From assembly GCA_013824485.1 (NCBI GenBank), contig PNNY01000008.1, forward strand, positions 1-34,230: DNA of 34,230 nucleotides, given 5' to 3'. Within the stretch, counting starts at the first letter, position 1, and each line of letters opens with the position of its first letter. Origin of the DNA: Sideroxydans sp. Its GTDB lineage: Bacteria > Pseudomonadota > Gammaproteobacteria > Burkholderiales > Gallionellaceae. Made by a program: the position numbers and the translations under genes. This document shows positions 16,822 through 27,029 of this stretch, in pieces. The notes under the pieces were generated by a model. That model had not been told where the DNA came from. It did no database searches and saw only the letters and a program-made list of their open reading frames with translations.

Positions 16822-17475
16822 ATGGAAAAGTTGACCATGCGTAAGTTGATTGCAGTGTTGGTGTTGTCGGCAGTAAGCGTATTGCCCGCGTCAGCGATGG
16901 CGGACGAGGTGTCACCGCCTGATTTATTGATCGAACAAACCATGCAAGAAGTGTTAGAGATCATCAAGAAGGACAGCGCCTTGCTTGCCGATGAAAAGCG
17001 CCTGCTTGAACTGGTCGATGCCAAGATCTTGCCGCACTTCGATTTCGGTCGTATGACCAAGTTGGCTGTCGGTAAAGCTTGGCGTACCGCCTCGGTAGAG
17101 CAGAAGCAGTCGCTGACCAACGAGTTCCGTACCATGTTGGTGCGCACCTATACCAAGGTGTTCACCACTTACAAAAATCCAAAGGTAGAGACCAAGCACG
17201 TTCAGGTGGCTGCTGGCGTGGATGAGATCCCTGTGAAGACCATCATCAGTTTCAGTGATGGCCGTTCCGCCAAAGTCGAGTACGAGATGGAAAAGACACC
17301 GACGGGTTGGAAGGCATTCGATGTCACCTTGGAAGGGGTGAGCTTGGTGACCAGCTATCGCGGCTCCTTCGGTGACCAGATCCAGCAGACAGGCATCGAT
17401 GGTCTGATCCAAAAATTGGCAGAGACTAATCGCGGTGCATCTGCTGCCAGTGCAAAAAGGGCGCAAGCGAAGTGA
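16822..17475 (+). CDS. mlaC: MlaC, periplasmic phospholipid-binding protein
   Basis: Soluble periplasmic carrier that shuttles phospholipids between the outer-membrane MlaA complex and inner-membrane MlaFEDB. From ATG 16822 the protein is 217 residues with a Sec signal peptide (MRKLIAVLVLSAVSVLPASA). The mature part follows the MlaC/Ttg2D family: a helical start (IEQTMQEVLEIIK), then FDFGRMTKLAVGKAWR and LTNEFRTMLVRTYTKVF, and the beta part ending near SLVTSYRGSFGDQIQQTGIDGLI. Starts at TTG 16816 (overlapping mlaD) or ATG 16837 are possible; I prefer 16822 because of the ggagag about 12 bases upstream. It overlaps mlaB by GTGA. Confidence 0.93.
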   Translation: MEKLTMRKLIAVLVLSAVSVLPASAMADEVSPPDLLIEQTMQEVLEIIKKDSALLADEKRLLELVDAKILPHFDFGRMTKLAVGKAWRTASVEQKQSLTNEFRTMLVRTYTKVFTTYKNPKVETKHVQVAAGVDEIPVKTIISFSDGRSAKVEYEMEKTPTGWKAFDVTLEGVSLVTSYRGSFGDQIQQTGIDGLIQKLAETNRGASAASAKRAQAK

Positions 17476-17762
17476 TCGTCTGGGCTGACAACAAGTTCGC
17501 CGTATCCGGCGCGTTGACCATCGATTCGGCCAAAGCGCTTCAGCGTTTTCCATTCGGGCAGCATGCCAAAGGGGAACCCTTGGTGGTGGATATGGCGCAA
17601 GTTGCATCGGTTGATTCTGCTGCGGTCAGCTTGATGTTGTCTTGGTTGCGTCAGGCAAAAGCTCAGGGTTTGCAACTTTCATTCATCCATGTCCCCACGA
17701 ATCTGCACAGCTTGGTCGATCTTTACGGTCTGTCTGACGTGTTGCCGTTGAATTATTCCTAA
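17472..17762 (+). CDS. mlaB: MlaB, STAS-domain subunit of the Mla transporter
   Basis: 96-residue cytoplasmic STAS-domain protein that binds MlaF and is needed for activity and stability of the complex. The STAS core is visible in VVDMAQVASVDSAAVSLMLSW: a beta strand, then the VDSAAVS loop equivalent to the phospho-Ser/Thr region of anti-anti-sigma factors, then a helix. The start is GTG at 17472, overlapping the mlaC stop (GTGA). The position after mlaC and before murA is the usual betaproteobacterial order, although the bolA-like gene often found between them is absent here. Confidence 0.9.
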   Translation: MIVWADNKFAVSGALTIDSAKALQRFPFGQHAKGEPLVVDMAQVASVDSAAVSLMLSWLRQAKAQGLQLSFIHVPTNLHSLVDLYGLSDVLPLNYS

Positions 17763-19034
<1,272 letters not shown>

Positions 19035-19046
19035 TAGAAAGACATC

Positions 19047-19682
19047 ATGATCACCATCGCCTTATCTAAAGGACGCATCTTCGAAGAGACCTTGCCGCTA
19101 CTTAAAGCGGCCGGCATCACGCCTCTAGAAGACCCTGAAACTTCGCGCAAACTCATCTTGCCTACGAATCGTGACGACGTGCGTCTCATCATTGTGCGCG
19201 CATCTGATGTGCCGACCTACGTTCAATACGGCGCTGCCGACATCGGTGTGGCAGGCAAGGACGTGCTGAACGAACATGGCGGCGATGGTCTGTACCAACC
19301 GCTCGATCTGAACATCGCCAAGTGCCGAATGATGGTCGCGGTACGTAGCGACTTCGATTACGAATCCGCCGTGAAGCAGGGCGCACGCATCCGCGTGGCA
19401 ACCAAATATGTGAAGACAGCGCGTGAACACTTCGCCTCCAAAGGCGTACACGTCGACCTCATCAAGCTTTACGGTTCGATGGAGTTGGCACCACTGGTCG
19501 GACTGTCCGATGCCATCGTCGATCTGGTGAGCAGTGGTGCGACTTTGAAGGCGAACAACCTAGTCGCAGTGGAAGAGATTGCACAGATATCTTCTCGCTT
19601 GGTGGTGAATCAAGCTTCACTCAAGCTCAAGCGAACCACCATACAACCGATGCTGGATGCATTTGCTGGAGCCGTTCAATGA
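19047..19682 (+). CDS. hisG: HisG, ATP phosphoribosyltransferase (short form)
   Basis: Catalyses the first step of histidine synthesis, condensing ATP with PRPP. At 211 residues it is the short form (HisG-S), which lacks the C-terminal regulatory domain and by family knowledge works only with HisZ. No hisZ is in this window. Conserved segments are [15 protein letters not shown] at the start, [13 protein letters not shown], and [21 protein letters not shown], the PRPP-binding region. It starts 12 bases after murA and overlaps hisD by ATGA, so histidine genes ride on the mla-murA transcript. Confidence 0.96.
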   Translation: MITIALSKGRIFEETLPLLKAAGITPLEDPETSRKLILPTNRDDVRLIIVRASDVPTYVQYGAADIGVAGKDVLNEHGGDGLYQPLDLNIAKCRMMVAVRSDFDYESAVKQGARIRVATKYVKTAREHFASKGVHVDLIKLYGSMELAPLVGLSDAIVDLVSSGATLKANNLVAVEEIAQISSRLVVNQASLKLKRTTIQPMLDAFAGAVQ

Positions 19683-20977
19683 ACATCACAAGACTTTCTA
19701 CCCAACAAGCCGACTTCGACGCCACGCTGACCAAACTGCTGGCATTTGAAGAAACGGCGGATGACAAGCTGGAAGCAACGGTCGCCGCTATCCTTGCTGA
19801 CGTGAAGAAGCGCGGCAACGAGGCTGTGCTGGAATACACCCGCAAGTTCGATCGCTTGCCCTCGATCACTGAGGCTTCGATGGAATTGCCGCAGTCCGAG
19901 TTGAAGGCCGCATTCGAAGGATTGCCTGCCGATCAGAAGCTCGCCTTGGAACAAGCGGCACAGCGCGTCACTTCCTACCATAAGAAACAAGTGCAGGCTT
20001 CGTGGACCTATTTGGACGAAGACGGCACCATGCTCGGTCAGCAAGTCACTCCGCTGGATCGCGTCGGCCTTTACGTTCCCGGCGGCAAGGCGGCCTACCC
20101 GTCTTCTGTATTGATGAACGCCTTGCCAGCCAAAGTGGCCGGTGTGGACGAACTCATCATGGTCGTACCGACGCCTGATGGCGTGAAGAACCAGCTGGTG
20201 CTGGCTGCGGCCTACCTGTCTGGCGTGGATCGCGTGTTCACCATCGGCGGTGCACAGGCTGTGGGCGCGTTGGCCTATGGCACGGCGACCATCCCCAAGG
20301 TGGACAAGATCGTCGGTCCTGGCAACGCCTATGTGGCCTCCGCTAAGCGCCGTGTGTTCGGCGTATGTGGCATCGACATGATCGCAGGGCCTTCTGAGAT
20401 ATTGGTCATCTGCGATGGCGGTACCGATCCGGATTGGGTGGCGATGGACCTGTTCTCACAAGCTGAGCACGACGAGTTGGCGCAAGCCATCCTGTTGTCG
20501 CCGGATGCTAAGTTCATCGAGGCGGTGGCAGCCAGTGCCGACAAGCTGTTGGAGCAGATGCCACGCAAAGACATCATCAAGACCGCGCTGGAGAATCGCG
20601 GTGCGTTGATCCATGTGAAAGACATGGACGAAGCCTGCCGCATCAGCAACCGTATCGCTCCCGAACACTTGGAGCTGTCTGTGGCTGACCCGCAGGCATG
20701 GCTGCCCAAGCTGAAGCACGCTGGCGCCATCTTCATGGGGCGTTACACCTCTGAGTCGCTGGGTGACTACTGTGCGGGGCCTAACCATGTCCTGCCTACC
20801 TCTGGCACGGCGCGTTTCTCTTCGCCTCTAGGGGTGTACGACTTCCAAAAGCGTAGCAGCCTCATCCAAGTCTCCGCCAAAGGGGCTCACACGCTGGGGG
20901 CTATCGCCTCTACCTTGGCATTTGGCGAGGGTTTGCAGGCACACGCGCAGTCTGCGCTGTACCGAAAGAACAGCTAG
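19679..20977 (+). CDS. hisD: HisD, histidinol dehydrogenase
   Basis: Zinc- and NAD-dependent enzyme of the last two steps of histidine synthesis (histidinol to histidine). 432 residues, full length. Conserved features include [16 protein letters not shown], the NAD/zinc region [10 protein letters not shown] and [13 protein letters not shown] (zinc-ligand Gln and His), and the catalytic pair Glu329-His330 in [10 protein letters not shown]-terminal [18 protein letters not shown] is also typical. The start overlaps hisG. The operon ends here: hisC and hisB, often next in related genomes, are replaced by rpmB with its own promoter. Confidence 0.97.
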   Translation: MNITRLSTQQADFDATLTKLLAFEETADDKLEATVAAILADVKKRGNEAVLEYTRKFDRLPSITEASMELPQSELKAAFEGLPADQKLALEQAAQRVTSYHKKQVQASWTYLDEDGTMLGQQVTPLDRVGLYVPGGKAAYPSSVLMNALPAKVAGVDELIMVVPTPDGVKNQLVLAAAYLSGVDRVFTIGGAQAVGALAYGTATIPKVDKIVGPGNAYVASAKRRVFGVCGIDMIAGPSEILVICDGGTDPDWVAMDLFSQAEHDELAQAILLSPDAKFIEAVAASADKLLEQMPRKDIIKTALENRGALIHVKDMDEACRISNRIAPEHLELSVADPQAWLPKLKHAGAIFMGRYTSESLGDYCAGPNHVLPTSGTARFSSPLGVYDFQKRSSLIQVSAKGAHTLGAIASTLAFGEGLQAHAQSALYRKNS

Positions 20978-20988
20978 GAAACTTTAAG

Positions 20989-21018
20989 TTGTGTACTTTT
21001 CAGGGTTTGGGGTAGAAT
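20989..21018 (+). promoter_or_regulatory. Putative sigma-70 promoter for rpmB-rpmG
   Basis: A -35-like TTGTGT (20989-20994) and -10-like TAGAAT (21013-21018) are spaced by 18 bases, followed by the GC-rich discriminator CCGCGCC. It sits about 35 bases before the rpmB start. The -35 match is weak; the -10 is good. Confidence 0.55.
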
Positions 21019-21054
21019 CCGCGCCTCATTTTTGCAACTGGTCTGGAGTTAGTC

Positions 21055-21291
21055 ATGGCACGCGTCTGTCAAGTAACGGGGAAAGCCCCAATGGTTGGGA
21101 ACAACATCTCCCACGCGAACAATAAAACCAAGCGTCGTTTTTTGCCGAATCTGCAACAACGTCGTTTGTGGGTGGAATCTGAAAATCGTTGGGTTTCTAT
21201 GCGTATAACGAATGCTGCTCTGCGCACCATCGACAAGAACGGCATTGATGCTGTCCTGTTCGAGATGCGTGCTCGCGGCGAGAAGATTTAA
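21055..21291 (+). CDS. rpmB: Ribosomal protein L28
   Basis: 78-residue basic protein of the large ribosomal subunit. The sequence [24 protein letters not shown] is followed by KRRFLPNLQ and the C-terminal [14 protein letters not shown], all conserved in proteobacterial L28. A ribosome-binding site (ggag) lies about 7 bases before the ATG. It is followed 11 bases later by rpmG, the usual partner. It lies behind its own promoter after the hisD stop. Confidence 0.97.
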   Translation: MARVCQVTGKAPMVGNNISHANNKTKRRFLPNLQQRRLWVESENRWVSMRITNAALRTIDKNGIDAVLFEMRARGEKI

Positions 21292-21302
21292 GGGGAACAG
21301 TC

Positions 21303-21470
21303 ATGGCAAAAGGCGCTCGCGAAAAGATCAAGTTGGAATCCTCTGCTGGTACAGGGCATTTCTACACCACTAACAAGAACAAACGCACCACACCAGAAAA
21401 GCTCGAATTCCTGAAATTCGATCCAGTGGTTCGCAAGCACGTCGCATACAAGGAAACCAAGCTGAAGTGA
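21303..21470 (+). CDS. rpmG: Ribosomal protein L33
   Basis: A 55-residue protein beginning [20 protein letters not shown] and ending AYKETKLK; it contains the L33 core [16 protein letters not shown]. It lacks the CxxC pairs of zinc-binding L33, so it is the zinc-independent form common in proteobacteria. The ribosome-binding site is aagggg, 7 bases before the ATG. It is shorter than 60 codons and directly follows rpmB, ahead of a strong terminator. Confidence 0.96.
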   Translation: MAKGAREKIKLESSAGTGHFYTTNKNKRTTPEKLEFLKFDPVVRKHVAYKETKLK

Positions 21471-21496
21471 TTCAGTGAAGTTCCGGTAGGCAAAAG

Positions 21497-21523
21497 AAAA
21501 CCCGCAGCGATGCGGGTTTTTTG
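21497..21523. terminator. Bidirectional rho-independent terminator
   Basis: Perfect 10-base stem aaaacccgca/tgcgggtttt with a gcga loop, followed by a T-run on the + strand; the A-run before the stem gives a T-run on the - strand. It ends rpmB-rpmG (+) and also serves the convergent SpoIIAA-like gene (-). Confidence 0.92.
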
Positions 21524-21542
21524 TTTTGGTCTAACGGAGTTC

Positions 21543-21890
21543 TTAGGCTTTTGCCCAGTTCTGTGCTTCTGCGTAGTCGTTGAACACCCGAATATCCGCG
21601 TCCACAAACAAGCGTGACAACCAAGCCTGCCAGGTGAGCCACTGGTCGTCGGTGACGACAGCGATCTTGTTGAAGTCGTGATTGTGCGTACGGCTGAAGA
21701 ACTTGATCTCTTCCCATGCGACATCCGTCGTGTAGTCGATCATGCCGCGCAGGTCGAATATCAGATTGGTTTGGTCACCGCTCTTGAGTTTGTACAGCGC
21801 GTGTTCCTCGAACTGTTTGAAATCGGCGAGGGTGAAATCACCCATGACGGCGATGTTGACGAGGTTGGGTTTGTCTTCGATGGTGATCAT
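21543..21890 (-). CDS. SpoIIAA-like (STAS/CRAL-TRIO-like) protein
   Basis: 115-residue cytoplasmic protein of the 'SpoIIAA-like' family, a STAS-related fold of unknown function. It has no signal peptide or membrane helix. Core segments are NLVNIAVMGDFTLADFKQFE, NLIFDLRGMIDYT (the strand-turn-helix that holds the phospho-site in true anti-anti-sigma factors; here RGMIDYTTD, without an obvious target Ser), and KIAVVTDDQWLTWQAWLSRLF. I chose ATG 21890 because it forms an ATGA overlap with the upstream transporter stop; a longer reading from 21968 is Arg/His-rich and spurious. Overlap with the transporter suggests coupled expression, but no functional link is known. Confidence 0.82.
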   Translation of the reverse strand: MITIEDKPNLVNIAVMGDFTLADFKQFEEHALYKLKSGDQTNLIFDLRGMIDYTTDVAWEEIKFFSRTHNHDFNKIAVVTDDQWLTWQAWLSRLFVDADIRVFNDYAEAQNWAKA

Positions 21891-22741
21891 TTGCTTACCT
21901 CTGTTTTTGTGGGAGCTAGACGCAAGCTTAACATGCCGCTGGCGATGACGAGTGCGATGCCTAGCCATGCGCTGACGCTCAGCAATTCGTTCCAGAATAT
22001 CAATCCAAAAAGAGCGGAGAAAACCACGGTGCTGTACGCCAAGCTACCGACGACCAAGGTCTGTCCCGTACGGTAGGCACGCGTCATGAAGAGTTGGGCG
22101 AAGGTGGCAGATGCACCGATGGCGATGAGCAAAGGTAGGTCACTGAATGTGAGTGAGTGGAGGGTGTCGGTGAACATCCAGATGCCGCTGATGAGCGTCG
22201 CGATGAGGTTGAAATAAAACACCACGCGTATGCCCGATTCACCCGCCATGCCGAGTTGCCGTACGTTGAGCAGCGCGACACCCGCCAGCACGCCCGAGAT
22301 GAGGCCGAGCAAGCCAGGAAAGAGTTGGTCTTGTTCCAGCGTTGGGTGCAACAACAGGATGATGCCCGCGAAGCCGACCACCAGTGCGCTTGTCAATGGC
22401 GCATGGAATCTGTCTTTCAGAACCAGCACGGTGAAGACGGATAGGAACAAGGACGAGGTGTAGTTAAGCGTGATGGCGGTCGCCAGCGGCAATACGCTGA
22501 TGCAATAGAAGAACAGCAACATGGCGATGGTACCGGACAAGCCGCGCCAGATATGGCCGCGCCAATGCGGGGTGGCGAACGAGAGTTTAGAACGATGCAA
22601 CATCGCGTACACGATGATGAGTCCGAAGATGGAGCGGTAAAAGACTAACTCGCCACTAGTGAAGTCTGCGCCGCCGAGTTTGACCAGTGAACCCATGCAG
22701 GCGAACAACAGTCCGGCCACCAACATCCAAAGTGAGCCCAT
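21887..22741 (-). CDS. EamA/DMT-family transporter
   Basis: 284-residue inner-membrane protein with about ten hydrophobic helices in two repeated five-helix halves, the layout of the drug/metabolite transporter superfamily (EamA domains at about 5-130 and 145-275). Start region MGSLWMLVAGLLFACMGSLVKL is typical of the family, as is the second-half FAQLFMTRAYRTGQTLVVGSL. The substrate cannot be read from sequence; DMT members export amino acids, metabolites or S-adenosylmethionine-like compounds. It follows the Rieske oxygenase gene by about 20 bases and overlaps the SpoIIAA-like gene, so the three probably form one transcript. Confidence 0.88.
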   Translation of the reverse strand: MGSLWMLVAGLLFACMGSLVKLGGADFTSGELVFYRSIFGLIIVYAMLHRSKLSFATPHWRGHIWRGLSGTIAMLLFFYCISVLPLATAITLNYTSSLFLSVFTVLVLKDRFHAPLTSALVVGFAGIILLLHPTLEQDQLFPGLLGLISGVLAGVALLNVRQLGMAGESGIRVVFYFNLIATLISGIWMFTDTLHSLTFSDLPLLIAIGASATFAQLFMTRAYRTGQTLVVGSLAYSTVVFSALFGLIFWNELLSVSAWLGIALVIASGMLSLRLAPTKTEVSK

Positions 22742-22761
22742 GATTTCGGCGGAAGTGACGG

Positions 22762-23859
22762 TTACAGGTGTGGCGCGAGGTTGCGCTTCAAATACTCATG
22801 GAAGTGCAACATGCCATCTTCGGTCGGCGACTGGTATGGTCCGGCTTCTTCGATGCCGCGCTGATAGAGTGACTTGCGGCCTTGGTGCATGCGGTGGCAG
22901 ATGATGTCGTCTTCCACGGCTGTCTCGTTGTAAGCCTTCTGTTCTGCTTCAACGAAATCACGTTCGAACATCGCGATCTCTTCCAAATAGTAGAACTCAA
23001 CCACGTTGGTGCACGCTTCCGTTCCGCGCGGGATGAGCGTGCTGATGACCAGTGTGCCTGGATACCATTCGACGGTGATGTTGGGGTAATAGGTGAGCCA
23101 GATCGCGCCGTACTTTGGTAACTTGTCTCCGTAGTAGCGTAGCACCTGTTCCTGCCATTTGCCGTACACAGGACTGCCTACCTTGCGTAATGCGTTGCTG
23201 ATACCCACGGTCTGTACGCTGTACTGTTCGCCGAACTGCCACTTGAGGTCGTCACAATCCACGAAGTTGCCTAATCCGGGGTGGAACGGCACAACGTGGT
23301 AATCCTCTAGGTACACCTCGATGAAGGTCTTCCAATTGAATGCGTATTCGTCGACTTGGATGCGATCCAGCATGTAGCCCGAGAAATCCAGATCTTTCAT
23401 CACGCCCATATTCGCGAGGTCTTTCGCGATATCGCGCTTGCCCGAGAACAGCAGACCGTTCCAGTTCTGTAGCGGAGACTTGTTCAGATGTAGGCAAGGG
23501 TTCTGCGGGAAGTGCGGCGCGCCCATCAGTTCGCCATCGTTCTTGTAAGTCCAGCGGTGCAAGGGGCACACGATGGTCTTGGCGTTGCCGCGTCCTTCCA
23601 GCATCGTCGCTTGGCGATGGCGGCAGATATTGGAAAGCAATTCCACGCCATTCGGGTTGTGCACCAGCATCTGCGCATTGCCGTCCAGCACGTGATAGTC
23701 ACCAAGATTTGGAACCATCAGTTCATGCCCAACGTAGTTTGGCCCATTCTCAAAAAGCACGCGGCGTTCGATCTCCAATACTTTTGGATCGAAATACCAG
23801 CCCATCGGCGGTTGCGCGATGACAGGATTGAACTGCAGAGTTTTGGCTATTTCGGACAT
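22762..23859 (-). CDS. Rieske non-heme iron oxygenase, alpha-subunit type
   Basis: 365-residue oxygenase from ATG 23859, which has agaggaa about 9 bases upstream; a longer frame to 23988 would run through the promoter region. The Rieske [2Fe-2S] domain has ligands Cys79, His81, Cys98 and His101 (CRHRQ ... CPLHRW). The catalytic domain has the mononuclear iron ligands His188 and His193 (YHVVPFHPG), with Glu185 at the bridging position usually held by Asp in aromatic-ring dioxygenases. DDIICHRMHQG near the C-terminus may supply the carboxylate ligand. No reductase, ferredoxin or beta subunit lies nearby. Substrate is unknown; Glu at the bridge is known in quaternary-amine oxygenases such as CntA, so an N-demethylation or other non-aromatic role is possible (inference). 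Confidence 0.87.
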   Translation of the reverse strand: MSEIAKTLQFNPVIAQPPMGWYFDPKVLEIERRVLFENGPNYVGHELMVPNLGDYHVLDGNAQMLVHNPNGVELLSNICRHRQATMLEGRGNAKTIVCPLHRWTYKNDGELMGAPHFPQNPCLHLNKSPLQNWNGLLFSGKRDIAKDLANMGVMKDLDFSGYMLDRIQVDEYAFNWKTFIEVYLEDYHVVPFHPGLGNFVDCDDLKWQFGEQYSVQTVGISNALRKVGSPVYGKWQEQVLRYYGDKLPKYGAIWLTYYPNITVEWYPGTLVISTLIPRGTEACTNVVEFYYLEEIAMFERDFVEAEQKAYNETAVEDDIICHRMHQGRKSLYQRGIEEAGPYQSPTEDGMLHFHEYLKRNLAPHL

Positions 23860-23892
23860 ACCCACGATTCCTCTGTGAATACGGTTAAACGG

Positions 23893-23928
23893 GGCGGCGA
23901 TTGTCCCCGAATTCAGAGGGAGGGGCAA
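23893..23928 (-). promoter_or_regulatory. Putative promoter for the Rieske oxygenase gene
   Basis: On the - strand, TTGCCC (23928-23923) and GACAAT (23905-23900) are spaced by 17 bases and followed by CGCCGCC. It lies about 35 bases before the chosen start and back-to-back with the xseB promoter. Confidence 0.5.
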
Positions 23929-23934
23929 CAATAA

Positions 23935-23971
23935 TTGGCTCAAGCAATGGGGGTTGGGTAAAATGGCGGCC
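23935..23971 (+). promoter_or_regulatory. Putative promoter for xseB-ispA-dxs
   Basis: TTGGCT (23935-23940), an 18-base spacer and TAAAAT (23959-23964), followed by the GC-rich discriminator GGCGGCC. The xseB ATG is at 23994. Confidence 0.6.
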
Positions 23972-23993
23972 TTTCGCACGCAGGGCATTTTTC

Positions 23994-24227
23994 ATGGCCG
24001 GTAAAGCACAAAAAACAGTTAGTTTCGAGGCGGCAATGACTGAGTTGGATCAGCTCGTCGCTGACATGGAAGGCGGTAAACTCTCATTGGAGGATTCTCT
24101 GGCAGCCTATAAGCGTGGTGCCGAGTTGTTGTCCTTCTGCCGAAGCAAGCTGGACGATGCACAACAACAGGTGCGTGTGTTGGAAGACGGCGTACTGAAA
24201 GATTTTTCCGCAGGTAACGAAGCGTGA
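23994..24227 (+). CDS. xseB: Exodeoxyribonuclease VII small subunit
   Basis: 77-residue small subunit of exonuclease VII, which with XseA degrades single-stranded DNA. The sequence SFEAAMTELDQLVADMEGG is followed by LSLEDSLAAYKRGAELL and then C..KLDDAQQQV, the conserved two-helix pattern of XseB. The ATG at 23994 is chosen from this family start; the frame is open further upstream but runs through the promoter. It shares one base with ispA (TGATG). The xseB-ispA-dxs order is common in proteobacteria. Confidence 0.94.
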   Translation: MAGKAQKTVSFEAAMTELDQLVADMEGGKLSLEDSLAAYKRGAELLSFCRSKLDDAQQQVRVLEDGVLKDFSAGNEA

Positions 24228-25120
24228 TGGCGAAAGAATTCTCTAGCTGGGTTGCTGACCAGCAATCCCGATTCGAAGATGTATTGCGCAACCAGCTGCC
24301 ATCCGCAGAGGTCGCGCCACAACGTTTGCATGCCGCGATGCGTTACAGCGTGTTGGATGGCGGCAAACGCGTCCGTCCCTTATTGGCTTTTGCGGCAGGT
24401 GAGTTGGCTGGCGCAGACGTGGCGCGGGTGAACTACGCCGCCGCCGCCGTCGAACTCATCCACGCCTACTCCTTGGTTCACGACGACATGCCCTGCATGG
24501 ACGACGACGTGTTGCGTCGCGGCAAGCCGACCTGCCATGTGGAATATGACGAAGCGACTGCGCTACTCGTGGGCGATGCGCTGCAAAGTCTGGCTTTCCA
24601 ATTCCTTTCCGAGCAGCGTCTGAGCGATGAACCCAGCAAGCAATTGCAGATGGTGAAGTTGCTGGCGGTCGCTTCCGGTTCGCGCGGTATGGCGGGCGGC
24701 CAAGCCATCGACCTTGCCAGCGTGGGCAAGCAACTGACATTGCCAGAGTTGGAACAGATGCACATCCACAAGACGGGTGCATTGATTCGTGCTGCCATCC
24801 TGTTAGGTGCCCATTGCGGTAACGGACTGAGTGACGCCCAACTCGACAAGTTGGATCGCTTCGGTAAGCTCATCGGCTTGGCCTTCCAAGTGGTGGATGA
24901 TGTGTTGGATTGCGAGGCGGATACCGCGACCTTGGGCAAGACCGCTGGCAAGGATGCCGACAACGACAAGCCGACCTATGTGAGCTTGCTAGGATTGCAA
25001 GAAGCAAAAGCGATGGCGCACCGTTTGCACAGCGAGGCGTTGGAATCCTTGAGTGAATTCGGCGAATCTGCACGCCGTCTACGTGAGCTGGCCGACTTCA
25101 TCGTGCTACGGAAATTCTGA
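24227..25120 (+). CDS. ispA: Farnesyl diphosphate synthase (IspA-type)
   Basis: Short-chain trans-prenyl diphosphate synthase of 297 residues that condenses isopentenyl and dimethylallyl diphosphates to geranyl and farnesyl diphosphate. The first Asp-rich motif is DDMPCMDDD (86-94), with the two-residue insertion typical of bacterial FPP synthases; the second is [15 protein letters not shown] (45-53) holds the diphosphate-binding Lys and Arg. ATG 24227 overlaps the xseB stop; a GTG three bases earlier is also possible. It shares one base with dxs, joining precursor supply to prenyl elongation in a single transcript. Confidence 0.95.
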   Translation: MAKEFSSWVADQQSRFEDVLRNQLPSAEVAPQRLHAAMRYSVLDGGKRVRPLLAFAAGELAGADVARVNYAAAAVELIHAYSLVHDDMPCMDDDVLRRGKPTCHVEYDEATALLVGDALQSLAFQFLSEQRLSDEPSKQLQMVKLLAVASGSRGMAGGQAIDLASVGKQLTLPELEQMHIHKTGALIRAAILLGAHCGNGLSDAQLDKLDRFGKLIGLAFQVVDDVLDCEADTATLGKTAGKDADNDKPTYVSLLGLQEAKAMAHRLHSEALESLSEFGESARRLRELADFIVLRKF

Positions 25121-26967
25121 TGTACACCCTTCTCGATACCATCAAATCTCCCGAAGATCTGCGCAAGCTGGATCGCGAACAATTGCCGCAACTCGCCGCC
25201 GAGTTGCGCGAGTTCTTGGTCGAATCGGTGAGCAAGACAGGCGGACACTTGTCGTCCAATCTCGGCACGGTCGAGTTGACCCTCGCGCTACACACCATCT
25301 TCAACACGCCGCAAGACAAGATGGTGTGGGATGTGGGCCACCAGACTTACGTACACAAGATATTGACGGGCCGCCGCGCAGCGATGAGCACGCTGCGCAT
25401 GAAAGGCGGCATCGCCGGTTTCCCCAAGCGCGAAGAGAGTCCTTACGATACGTTCGGTACAGGGCATTCCAGTACCTCCATCTCGGCAGCGCTCGGTATG
25501 GCGGCTGCGGCGAAACTGCGTGGCTCGGATGAACGCGCGGTCGCCATCATCGGCGATGGCGCGATGACCGGCGGCATGGCATTCGAAGCCTTGAACAATG
25601 CAGGTGCGATGGATGCCAACGTCCTCGTCATCCTGAACGACAACGACATGTCCATCTCGCGCCCAGTCGGCGCACTCAACAACTATCTGGCGAAGCTGAT
25701 GTCGGGACGTTTTTATGCTGCCGTGCGTAGCCGCAGCGAGAAGATGCTGAAGGGCATGCCGCCCGTTCTTGAGTTCGCTAAACGAACCGAGGAACACCTC
25801 AAAGGCATGGTCATCCCTGGCACCATGTTCGAGGAGTTCGGTTTCAATTACATCGGTCCCATCGATGGACATGACATCAATGTGTTGCTCGACACACTTA
25901 GCAACATCCGCAAGTTGGAAGGCCCTCAGTTCCTGCACATCGTCACTCAAAAGGGTAGGGGATACGACAAAGCAGAGGCGGATTGCCTGCTCTATCACGG
26001 CGTATCCAAGTTCGACCGTACCAGCGGTATCGTTCCCAAGCCGACCAAACAACAGACTTACACGCAGGTGTTCGGCGATTGGCTATGCGACATGGCTGCT
26101 GCGGATGAGAAGTTGGTCGGCATCACGCCTGCGATGTGCGAAGGGTCGGGTATGCCCGATTTCGCCGAGAAATTCCCTCAACGCTATTTCGATGTGGGCA
26201 TCGCCGAGCAGCATGCGCTCACCTTCGCGGCGGGTATGGCATGCGAAGGCTACAAACCTGTGGTGGCGATCTACTCGACCTTCCTGCAACGCGCTTATGA
26301 CCAACTCATACACGACATCGCCATCCAGAACCTGCCGGTGATGCTGGCCATCGACCGTGGCGGTCTGGTCGGTGCGGATGGCGCGACGCACGCGGGCAGT
26401 TTCGATCTGAGCTTTTTGCGCTGCATCCCCAACATGACGGTGATGACGCCGAGCGACGAGAACGAATGCCGCCAGATGTTGAGCACGGCTTATCAAATGA
26501 ACTCACCGACCGCAGTGCGTTATCCGCGCGGTTCAGGCCCGGGTGTGGCGACAGAGAAAGATTTAAAAACCATCCCAGTCGGGAAAGGTGAAGTGCGCCG
26601 AGCCGGTAAAGACATCGCTATCCTCGCCTTCGGTTCAATGTTGGAGCCAGCCTTGGACGCGGGTAAGCAGTTAGGTGCAACCGTCGCCAACATGCGCTTC
26701 GTCAAACCGTTGGACGAAGAATTGATTTTGCAGCTGGCACGTGAGCACGCACTCTTGGTGACGGTGGAAGAGAACACCATTCAAGGCGGTGCGGGCAGTG
26801 CAGTCGCGGAGTGCCTTGCAAAGCACGGGTTTGCCGTGCGGTTGTTGCATCTCGGCCTGCCAGATCACTTCATCGAGCAAGGCGAGCACAAGTTGTTGCT
26901 TGCCGAATGTGGGCTTGATGCCGCCGGCCTGGTTGATTCCATCAAGTCAGCCGCAGTAGGAAAATAG
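25120..26967 (+). CDS. dxs: 1-Deoxy-D-xylulose-5-phosphate synthase
   Basis: First enzyme of the MEP isoprenoid pathway: thiamine-diphosphate-dependent condensation of pyruvate and glyceraldehyde 3-phosphate. 615 residues, full length. The thiamine-diphosphate motif runs from GDGAMTGG (145-152) to NDNDMSIS (173-180); His43 sits in [11 protein letters not shown]; the transketolase-like middle domain has DVGIAEQHA and [18 protein letters not shown]. The C-terminal domain contains [11 protein letters not shown] and the ending [15 protein letters not shown]. The ATG overlaps the ispA stop by one base. Confidence 0.97.
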   Translation: MYTLLDTIKSPEDLRKLDREQLPQLAAELREFLVESVSKTGGHLSSNLGTVELTLALHTIFNTPQDKMVWDVGHQTYVHKILTGRRAAMSTLRMKGGIAGFPKREESPYDTFGTGHSSTSISAALGMAAAAKLRGSDERAVAIIGDGAMTGGMAFEALNNAGAMDANVLVILNDNDMSISRPVGALNNYLAKLMSGRFYAAVRSRSEKMLKGMPPVLEFAKRTEEHLKGMVIPGTMFEEFGFNYIGPIDGHDINVLLDTLSNIRKLEGPQFLHIVTQKGRGYDKAEADCLLYHGVSKFDRTSGIVPKPTKQQTYTQVFGDWLCDMAAADEKLVGITPAMCEGSGMPDFAEKFPQRYFDVGIAEQHALTFAAGMACEGYKPVVAIYSTFLQRAYDQLIHDIAIQNLPVMLAIDRGGLVGADGATHAGSFDLSFLRCIPNMTVMTPSDENECRQMLSTAYQMNSPTAVRYPRGSGPGVATEKDLKTIPVGKGEVRRAGKDIAILAFGSMLEPALDAGKQLGATVANMRFVKPLDEELILQLAREHALLVTVEENTIQGGAGSAVAECLAKHGFAVRLLHLGLPDHFIEQGEHKLLLAECGLDAAGLVDSIKSAAVGK

Positions 26968-27006
26968 CTTGAGTGAAACAGTGGGGCATTGGCTATAATC
27001 CGCTCC
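26968..27006 (+). promoter_or_regulatory. Putative promoter for folE2
   Basis: A consensus -10 TATAAT (26994-26999) is followed by CCGCTCC. The best -35 is TTGAGT (26969-26974), at a long 19-base spacing. It begins right after the dxs stop and precedes the folE2 ATG by 30 bases. Confidence 0.55.
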
Positions 27007-27029
27007 ATACTCAATTTAGAAAGCACGAA

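Noticed and set aside
23340-23822. 160-codon open frame on the + strand inside the Rieske gene
   Set aside because: Arg/Ser-rich antisense frame opposite conserved Rieske ligands; no supporting signal.
25288-26052. 254-codon open frame on the - strand inside dxs
   Set aside because: It lies wholly antisense to a full-length, strongly conserved dxs; its His/Arg/Val-rich make-up is typical of a shadow frame and no family is recognisable.
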